Assembly: GCA_029259995.1 (NCBI GenBank)
Contig: JAJDEC010000287.1
Location: 1-33,197 of the forward strand
Reading direction: 5' to 3'
Length of the DNA: 33,197 bases
From: Phycisphaerae bacterium
GTDB taxonomy: Bacteria; Planctomycetota; Phycisphaerae; UBA1845; UTPLA1
How positions within the stretch are numbered: position 1 is the first letter of the stretch; the number at the start of each line of letters is the position of its first letter. The position numbers and the translations under genes were made by a program. The notes under the pieces are model-generated. The model ran no database searches. It was given only the letters and a program-made list of their open reading frames with translations, and was not told the DNA's origin. This document shows positions 27,072 through 33,197 of the stretch, one piece after another.

Positions 27072-28211
27072 CTAATAGCGCCGGGCCCGGATGTCATCAA
27101 TCGTCACATGTTTGTAGGTTCCGCGGTTCTCGCGGGCAATTCTCTCGAGCACAATTTCCTGTCCGGATGCTTCTCGGTAATCCTCCAGGAACAGGATCGT
27201 ATTGATGATGGTCTGCTTGCTTCGATTCTTCGCGCGAATCGCCTTCAGGACTTCGTCATTCTGCTGATCAAAATCGCCGTCGGACAAAAGGAACATCACA
27301 TCCGGCGCCGGCTTGAACGACAAGCCCTGCTGAATCGCGGGAATCGGATTGGTTCGGCCCTCGGGAGAGACATTGTCAATCGCCTCGAACGCGTCGCGTT
27401 TGTTTTCGATCGTGGCTTTTCTCGGTGTGGGCGCCCACATTTCGGGCTTGCGTTCGGCAAACCAGAGGACGTTGAAACGCTGATCCTCGGAAAGTTCACC
27501 GATTGACTTCTTTAGTTCGGTCTTGAGCATTGCGATCGAGTCCATCATGGAGCCGCTTCGATCCATCACATACACGACGGAATCGGCCCGCTGTCCGGCG
27601 CCAACGCCCCAGAGGCTTCCGACGGGACCGCCGCCGGCGGCCGAGCCTTCGCCGAGGCCCGAACCGCTGTCGCCGCCCTGTCCGCCGCCAAAAAGCTGCG
27701 TACCGACGACGTCGCCGCGCTGAAGCGACTCGACGGGCACATCGCGCAGCCCCGCGTTACCGAGGTCGACTGCGGACATTTGGACAGAACCTTCCTCAGC
27801 GAGCAACGATGCAAGATCTCGGATTCGCTCTGACGCGTCGGAGGAATCGGGGCGATCGACATCGGCGTCGCCGGCGAAATTGAATCCGCCTTGCGGACCG
27901 GATCGATCGGCGTGAACGAGTTGGGCCGTGAAGTCGCCGGGAATGCCATAGGTCCCTGTGCCGACGGCCCACGTGATGAGGCTCAGGAGAATCAGCAGCA
28001 ATGCGTGAACCAGGAGGCTGAGACTGAGCGGCCCGAGACTATTGAGGATTCGCTCGCCCAGGGACTTCTTAGGTTCCGTCCGGGATGGTACGGGCCTTCG
28101 GAGTGGCGCGCGGGGAGCCGGCCGGTTGACAGCTTTGGAGACGGCGGGCGGTTCTAATTCAATTCCGGGGCGTTCGCCGACCAAAGGCGGGTACTCCTGC
28201 TGGTGGCGCAT
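27072..28211 (-). CDS. Membrane-anchored von Willebrand factor A domain protein with TonB-like N-terminal anchor
   Basis: 379 aa; Pro-rich cytoplasmic N-terminus, TM LGPLSLSLLVHALLLILLSLITWAV, Gly-rich linker, vWA MIDAS VVYVMDRSGSMMDS. Confidence 0.88.
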   Translation of the reverse strand: MRHQQEYPPLVGERPGIELEPPAVSKAVNRPAPRAPLRRPVPSRTEPKKSLGERILNSLGPLSLSLLVHALLLILLSLITWAVGTGTYGIPGDFTAQLVHADRSGPQGGFNFAGDADVDRPDSSDASERIRDLASLLAEEGSVQMSAVDLGNAGLRDVPVESLQRGDVVGTQLFGGGQGGDSGSGLGEGSAAGGGPVGSLWGVGAGQRADSVVYVMDRSGSMMDSIAMLKTELKKSIGELSEDQRFNVLWFAERKPEMWAPTPRKATIENKRDAFEAIDNVSPEGRTNPIPAIQQGLSFKPAPDVMFLLSDGDFDQQNDEVLKAIRAKNRSKQTIINTILFLEDYREASGQEIVLERIARENRGTYKHVTIDDIRARRY

Positions 28212-28263
28212 TGGTTCGCCTTGGGATCCATCCTGGAGCGAGCGACAATTCGCAAGAAGCTCC

Positions 28264-28295
28264 GCCGATTATATCGGCCGCAATGACTCAATCAA
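28264..28295 (-). promoter_or_regulatory. Sigma70-type promoter for the vWA-ExbB operon, with palindrome over the -10
   Basis: Minus strand TTGATT (28290-28295)-16 nt-TATAAT (28268-28273); inverted repeat GCCGAT-TAT-ATCGGC at 28264-28278. Confidence 0.6.
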
Positions 28296-28371
28296 ACGGT
28301 TGGCTTTGCAAATGCTTGCTGAATCGCCCCTTAGGATTATCCATGGATTGTGATTAAGGACCGAAAAGTCT

Positions 28372-28399
28372 TTGACGCGGGCATGATGCACGTGATAAG
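28372..28399 (+). promoter_or_regulatory. Candidate sigma70-type promoter for the divergent TPR gene
   Basis: TTGACG (28372-28377)-16 nt-GATAAG (28394-28399). Confidence 0.3.
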
Positions 28400-28557
28400 G
28401 TTAGACAGACGGAGGAAACGGAAAAGGCCCCCCGCCTGATCCGGAAGCAAACCCATCGGCAACACTTGCCGGTGAACGACAAACCGACGTGGCGACTGGC
28501 GGCGAATGACAGCCGACGCACGCTCCCCGAAGTCGCCACCATCATGGATGAAGACAT

Positions 28558-29763
28558 ATGACCCGATCCACGTCCCTTGGAGGACGGATCGCCGCTGACT
28601 CGCGGTCCGCAATAGCAGTGGTCGTCGCCATCTGGGCACTTTCCGTCACGGGGAGCCTGCGCGCCGATTCCCGCATCTCTGACGAGCCTGTCGAAGAACC
28701 CGTGATCACGCGAGGGGCGCTGCTCGAGCGCACTCGCCTGAAAATTCAGAGCGTCCACGACCACATCAATTCCGGGGAACCGGAAAAAGCAATGGCCCGG
28801 ATCGATCAGCTCGGCGGGATTATTCCCGAAGCGGAACGGCTCTATCTTCAGGGTCGGGCCCATCTGCAGCTGGGGGCGCATCTGACGGCGCGGACGAAAT
28901 TCCGCGAGGCGATTCGACGACGACCGCGATGCGGCGAGTTTTATTTCTGGCTTGGAATCAGCTATCAATCCGGCGGCGCGCATGCGCTGGCCGCCTCCAC
29001 GTTTGCAAAGGCGAACCTGAAGGGATTGGAATCATCGGAATTGCATGAGGCGTGGGCCGCATCCCTGATGGAGACGGTGGATGTTCTCGGAGACATCTCG
29101 CGAATGCGTTTCGAGTTGCCCGCGGAGGAATGGCAGGTCCACGGCGGCATTTTTCGAGACGGTGTACTCGTATCGTGCGTCAGGCCGGATGACAACGAAT
29201 GGGTGATCTCGCCTCGAACCAGTGCGCTGTATCACGCGCAACAGGCGGCCGCACTGGACGAATCCCGCGGCAGCGCATGGCTCATTGCCGGCGAGGCCTG
29301 GGCGCGAGCGGGTTTCCACGATGTGGCAAGTCTGCGCTTCATGCGAGCAGTTGAATTGCTGGATGGCGCCGAACTGTCGAAGTGTCATCAATTGTGGGCG
29401 GAGAGTCTTTTCTCCGCGGCGGATTATGACGGCTTCATCGATCACGCGAAGAAGAGCATTCGCAATTCGCCGAAGGACCCGCGGCTCGATCTGGCCGAGG
29501 CCTACGATCGAGCGGCCGCCGGACACGCACTCATCGGCGAAACGGACAAGCAAATCAACTGTCTGAAGTTTGCCGTGGAATTGAGGCCGAGCGTCGAGCG
29601 ACAGTTGCGATTGGCCGACGCGCTGTTGGCAACGGAGCGATCCGACGAAGCGACTGTGCGGTTGCGAGACGCAATGGCGATGAATCCGTCGCGATCGGAA
29701 AAACGACAAATTAAGCGCCGGCTGATTCGCGTCACGCAGTTAACAACGCCGGGGCGGCGATAG
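28558..29763 (+). CDS. Exported tetratricopeptide-repeat protein
   Basis: 401 aa; signal peptide (SAIAVVVAIWALSVTGSLRADS); TPR-like AERLYLQGRAHLQLGAHLTARTKFREAIRRRPRCGEFYFWLGISYQSGG. Confidence 0.8.
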   Translation: MTRSTSLGGRIAADSRSAIAVVVAIWALSVTGSLRADSRISDEPVEEPVITRGALLERTRLKIQSVHDHINSGEPEKAMARIDQLGGIIPEAERLYLQGRAHLQLGAHLTARTKFREAIRRRPRCGEFYFWLGISYQSGGAHALAASTFAKANLKGLESSELHEAWAASLMETVDVLGDISRMRFELPAEEWQVHGGIFRDGVLVSCVRPDDNEWVISPRTSALYHAQQAAALDESRGSAWLIAGEAWARAGFHDVASLRFMRAVELLDGAELSKCHQLWAESLFSAADYDGFIDHAKKSIRNSPKDPRLDLAEAYDRAAAGHALIGETDKQINCLKFAVELRPSVERQLRLADALLATERSDEATVRLRDAMAMNPSRSEKRQIKRRLIRVTQLTTPGRR

Positions 29764-29843
29764 GCGTGCCTCGCGCATCCGACGTTGCAACCAATTCACA
29801 TTGAGACGAGCACAAACGGCCTGGACGCACGAATGCCGTCACC

Positions 29844-30569
29844 TCATAGTTGAGGTTCCGCCAATCCGAATCGACCTAGCGTCTTGCGCAGATCTTTCGG
29901 CCATTCAGCCTGGACGGTTATTCTGTGCGTCGTTTCCGGATGAATGAATGACAATTCGGCGGCGTGCAGGCAAAGCCGGACGACATCGGGCATCTGCATG
30001 TCGCCGGCGTACATCGGATCTCCGAGTACCGGGCATCCAATTTCCGACATGTGAACACGTATTTGATGAAGCCGACCGGTCTTGGGGCGTGCTTCGATCA
30101 GCGATACATTTTGTTTTGTTTCGATAACGCGATACGCGGTGATGCTTGGTTTCCCATCGCGCCGGATCACGGCGCGTTTTCGCGTACTGACGACTTCCGC
30201 GATGGGCTTCTGGATGACGCCCTGAGGGGGTTTTGGCGCACCATTGACGATCGCCCAATATCGTTTCTTGATGAGCCTTTTTTCAAATTGCTCACGCAGA
30301 CTGGCGTAGGCCCTCGGCCGCAACGCCACAAGAACGAGCCCTGATGTGTCCTTATCAAGGCGATGCAGCAGTCCCCAGCCGCGATCGACACCCATATTCT
30401 GCAGCGCGTTGCCGTAGTCGCAGAAAAGGCCGTTCAAGAGGCTGTCGTTTGCGTGTTTCTTACCGGGTTGTGTAACGACGCGACCGGGCTTTTCGACGAC
30501 CAACAGTGTGTCGTCCTGCCAGCGGATTCTGAACGGTACGTCAGGATTGGGCTTGATTGAATATTCCAT
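29844..30569 (-). CDS. RluA-family pseudouridine synthase
   Basis: Start MEYSIKPNPDVPFRIRWQDDTLLVVEKPG at 30569; catalytic HRLDKDTSGL; RPKTGRLHQIRVHMSEIGCPVLGDPMYAG. Confidence 0.93.
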   Translation of the reverse strand: MEYSIKPNPDVPFRIRWQDDTLLVVEKPGRVVTQPGKKHANDSLLNGLFCDYGNALQNMGVDRGWGLLHRLDKDTSGLVLVALRPRAYASLREQFEKRLIKKRYWAIVNGAPKPPQGVIQKPIAEVVSTRKRAVIRRDGKPSITAYRVIETKQNVSLIEARPKTGRLHQIRVHMSEIGCPVLGDPMYAGDMQMPDVVRLCLHAAELSFIHPETTHRITVQAEWPKDLRKTLGRFGLAEPQL

Positions 30570-30888
30570 ATGGTCATTGAATCTAGGGGCAATTGTCGAT
30601 TTGGTCACGCTCCGACGAAACTTTGTCGCCCGGCAGGTGAATTTATTTGACGCGGCCAATGTGGGACTGCATACTTTCAACGAGTGAACCGGCATCGTGC
30701 CGGGCTATCAGTCGCGAGGTGCTTTGGGCCCAAAGGGTCGTCGCAACAAGGCTGGCCAAGCCTCCCATCAGGATTCGCCCCCCTTCATGCATTCCCTTTA
30801 TCCGGAGTAAATCGCAATTCCTCAGGAAGCCGTAGCGTTATGACGCGCCTACGCGCCCCCCTATTTCGCACCGGGAGGTTCTCGGCAG

Positions 30889-31248
30889 ATGTACGAAGAC
30901 ATGATGATTGAGTGTTTGGACTGTGGGCAGGAGTTCGCGCACTCTGCACAGGATCAAGAGCGCTATGCGGAACGCGGTTTCGAGCATCCGCCGAAGCGCT
31001 GCCGAGATTGTCGCGAAAAGCGGAAAGCCAACTCGCCGCAAGGCGGCGGCGGACCTCGTGGCGGAGGAGGCGGCCGAAGCGGACCTCGCAATTTCGATGG
31101 GAATCGGAATTTCGACGGCCCTCGCCCCGAACGTGAATTCCACGAGGCGGTCTGCTCCGATTGCGGGCAGACGACGACAGTTCCGTTCAAGCCGAAGCCC
31201 GGACGACCTGTCTTCTGCAGGGATTGCTATCGGGCACAGGCTCGCTGA
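30889..31248 (+). CDS. Small double zinc-ribbon protein with Gly/Arg-rich linker
   Basis: 119 aa; CLDCGQEF...CRDCREKRK and CSDCGQTTTVPFKPKPGRPVFCRDCY; linker GGGGPRGGGGGRSGPRNFDGNRNFDGPR; GGGAGG upstream. Confidence 0.85.
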   Translation: MYEDMMIECLDCGQEFAHSAQDQERYAERGFEHPPKRCRDCREKRKANSPQGGGGPRGGGGGRSGPRNFDGNRNFDGPRPEREFHEAVCSDCGQTTTVPFKPKPGRPVFCRDCYRAQAR

Positions 31249-31278
31249 CCCTCCGACGCATATTTGAAAATCAACTCG

Positions 31279-31322
31279 ACCGCCCTGCCGAGCATCGGAC
31301 TTTGCAGGGCGGTTTTCTTCTT
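31279..31322 (+). terminator. Rho-independent terminator after the zinc-ribbon gene
   Basis: ACCGCCCTGC (31279-31288) / GCAGGGCGGT (31304-31313) perfect 10-bp stem followed by TTTCTTCTT. Confidence 0.85.
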
Positions 31323-31447
31323 GTCATCGCCTTGATCAGGCACGGAAATGGCGATTGGCAATCTGGCTCCAATTGGCCATTTGTTGGAGCATCAGGCTTA
31401 CGCCGAGATTCAAATCCCGAGACTGCATCAGCGATTCAACATGCAAA

Positions 31448-31478
31448 TTGTGGCTTGGGTGCACGCTTGTGATATACT
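31448..31478 (+). promoter_or_regulatory. Candidate promoter for the aldehyde dehydrogenase gene
   Basis: TATACT -10-like (31473-31478) with weak -35 options (TTGTGG 31448-31453 or TGGCTT 31451-31456). Confidence 0.3.
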
Positions 31479-31598
31479 TATCGGAGTCGCGGACCGGTTA
31501 TTCAGGGTCCTGTGTCCGCACCTGTGGCGGGAGTGTCCGATCGAGTCACGTCCGGCCCTTTCACGAATCATCACATTCTTGCACCAGGAGGATCTCCT

Positions 31599-33068
31599 AT
31601 GGCCGTTGCTCCATCACCCGCCGGCGTCGAAATCAAATACAGAAAATGCCTGATCAACGGCAAATGGACGGATGCCGCCAGCGGCAAGACGTTCGAGACA
31701 ATCAATCCGGCCACGGGCGATCCCATCTGTGATGTGGCGGAAGCCGAGAAGGCTGATGTCGATATGGCCGTGAAGGCCGCTCGAAAGGCATTCGAGTCCG
31801 GCCCCTGGCCGAAGATGGACGCCTCCCAGCGCGGTCGGCTCATGTACAAGCTCGCCGATCTCATCGAAAAGAACATGGAAGAATTGGCGCGGCTTGAGTC
31901 GCTCGACAACGGCAAGCCGATTGCCGATTCGATGGCAGCCGACCTTCCATTGACGATTGCCTGCTATCGCTACTACGCCGGCTGGGCGGACAAGATTCAC
32001 GGCAAAGTCATTCCGGTCAACGGCCCCTATCACTGCTACACACGGCACGAGCCGGTCGGCGTCTGTGGTCAGATCATTCCGTGGAACTTTCCGCTACTGA
32101 TGCAAGCCTGGAAATGGGGACCTGCCCTGGCGCTCGGCAACACGATCGTATTGAAGCCGGCGGAGCAGACGCCGTTGTCGGCGTTGTACGTCGCGCAGCT
32201 GGCGATGGAAGCGGGCTATCCGCCGGGCGTCATCAACGTCGTTCCGGGATTCGGACCGGGGGCGGGTGCGCCGATCGCCTCGCATCACGATGTCGACAAA
32301 GTCGCCTTCACGGGTTCGACGGAAGTTGGTCATCTGATCATGGAGGCGGCGGCGAAAAGCAATCTAAAGCGCGTCAGCCTCGAACTGGGCGGCAAGAGCC
32401 CGAACATCGTTTTTGCCGACTCCGATCTGGATGCGGCCGTCGATGGTTCATTCTTTGCGCTGTTCTTCAATCAGGGCCAATGCTGCTGTGCGGGTTCGCG
32501 ATTGTTTGTCGAGGAGTCGATTCACGGGGAATTCGTCGATCGCATCGTGGCAAAGGCGAAGGCCCGCAAAGTCGGCGACCCGTTCGACAAGACGACGGAG
32601 CAGGGACCGCAGGTGAGCGACGAACAGTTCGGCAAGGTCATGGGTTACATCGAGAGCGGCAAGAAAGAAGGCGCGGACATGCGCTGCGGCGGCGGTCGCG
32701 TCGGCGACAAGGGCTACTTCATTCAGCCGACGGTCTTCGACAACGTGAAGGACGACATGAAGATCGCCCAGGAAGAGATCTTCGGACCGGTTCTCAGCGT
32801 GTTGAAGTTCAAGGACATCGACGAAGTCGTCGAGCGATCGAATCGTACGGCCTATGGGCTGGCTGCGGCCGTCTGGACGAAGGACATCCAGAAGGCATTG
32901 CGGATTTCCAGCGGCGTTCGCGCCGGCACGGTCTGGGTGAATTGCTACGACGTATTCGATGCGGCGGCGCCGTTTGGCGGGTTCAAGCAGAGCGGCATCG
33001 GCCGCGAGCTGGGCGAATACGCGCTATCGAACTACTCGGAAGTGAAGACGGTCACGATGAAGATCTGA
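31599..33068 (+). CDS. NAD(P)-dependent aldehyde dehydrogenase
   Basis: ATG at 31599 preceded by AGGAGG (31587-31592); [65 protein letters not shown]. Confidence 0.95.
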   Translation: MAVAPSPAGVEIKYRKCLINGKWTDAASGKTFETINPATGDPICDVAEAEKADVDMAVKAARKAFESGPWPKMDASQRGRLMYKLADLIEKNMEELARLESLDNGKPIADSMAADLPLTIACYRYYAGWADKIHGKVIPVNGPYHCYTRHEPVGVCGQIIPWNFPLLMQAWKWGPALALGNTIVLKPAEQTPLSALYVAQLAMEAGYPPGVINVVPGFGPGAGAPIASHHDVDKVAFTGSTEVGHLIMEAAAKSNLKRVSLELGGKSPNIVFADSDLDAAVDGSFFALFFNQGQCCCAGSRLFVEESIHGEFVDRIVAKAKARKVGDPFDKTTEQGPQVSDEQFGKVMGYIESGKKEGADMRCGGGRVGDKGYFIQPTVFDNVKDDMKIAQEEIFGPVLSVLKFKDIDEVVERSNRTAYGLAAAVWTKDIQKALRISSGVRAGTVWVNCYDVFDAAAPFGGFKQSGIGRELGEYALSNYSEVKTVTMKI

Positions 33069-33080
33069 TGAAACAAGTGG

Positions 33081-33119
33081 TTTCCTCCGCGTGGTATGTA
33101 AGGTACCGCGCGGAGGAAA
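33081..33119 (+). terminator. Strong hairpin terminator-like structure after the aldehyde dehydrogenase
   Basis: TTTCCTCCGCGTGGTA / TACCGCGCGGAGGAAA, 16-bp stem with one T-G wobble and 7-nt loop. Confidence 0.7.
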
Positions 33120-33155
33120 TTCCCATCTTCCGAAACTCAATTCGGGGCCGCTGAA

Positions 33156-33197
33156 TTGGCATCATCCAAGGTGAAGTGGTACGAAAAGAATCTGGAC
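33156..33197 (+). CDS. Possible start of a CDS truncated by the right edge
   Basis: TTG-initiated open frame LASSKVKWYEKNLD..., no convincing ribosome-binding site. Confidence 0.25.
   Translation, partial: MASSKVKWYEKNLD

Noticed and set aside
28425-28460. CCGGAAGCAAACC resembling the SRP RNA GGAA tetraloop region
   Set aside because: The bases around GGAA do not pair properly and the conserved symmetric loop is missing.
29841-29856. ACCTCA-TAGT-TGAGGT as a bidirectional terminator between the TPR and RluA genes
   Set aside because: Only a 6-bp, AT-containing stem with no T-tract; overlaps the RluA stop; too weak to call.
30570-30695. 42-aa N-terminal extension of the RluA ORF
   Set aside because: RluA homology begins at MEYSIKPNPDVPFRIRW; the extension has no family similarity.
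32081-33154. 357-aa plus-strand ORF in another frame of the aldehyde dehydrogenase
   Set aside because: Arg/Gly/His-rich translation wholly overlapping an unambiguous ALDH; shadow ORF.

Overview
The window is a dense, GC-rich bacterial chromosomal segment. Gene content resembles Planctomycetota-type genomes; this is an inference, as no rRNA or marker gene is present. Four blocks can be read. (1) About 1-8932, minus strand: a type II secretion / type IV pilus-like locus in the classical order gspE-F-G-H-I-J-K-L-M plus a truncated N-terminal TM protein at the left edge. It is preceded by a PilZ (c-di-GMP) gene and a small coupled ORF. (2) About 9106-17083, plus strand: a lipoprotein alpha/beta hydrolase, a MacA/MacB-like tripartite ABC exporter (adaptor, ATPase, permease), an FkbH-like HAD-IIIC protein with an unusual Cys-rich N-terminus, a polysaccharide deacetylase and a CBM9/DOMON-like protein. 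(3) About 17425-28211, minus strand: an apparent operon of a membrane-anchored vWA protein with a TonB-like SxxxH anchor, ExbB, two different ExbDs, an ~890-aa TPR-like exported protein, a TM protein, an ~870-aa secreted protein, a possible small ORF and a GT4 glycosyltransferase. It has a good sigma70-type promoter overlapped by a palindrome. (4) A divergent TPR gene with a structured leader, an RluA-type pseudouridine synthase, a double zinc-ribbon/Gly-Arg-rich protein, an aldehyde dehydrogenase, two convincing hairpin terminators and a possible CDS start at the right edge. Two hairpin-rich short-repeat clusters lie between genes. No CRISPR array, tRNA, rRNA or transposase was recognised. 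The strongest candidate for an under-described system is the vWA-ExbB-ExbD-ExbD-TPR operon, which looks like an ion-motive-force-driven envelope machine with a vWA domain in place of the TonB C-terminal domain.
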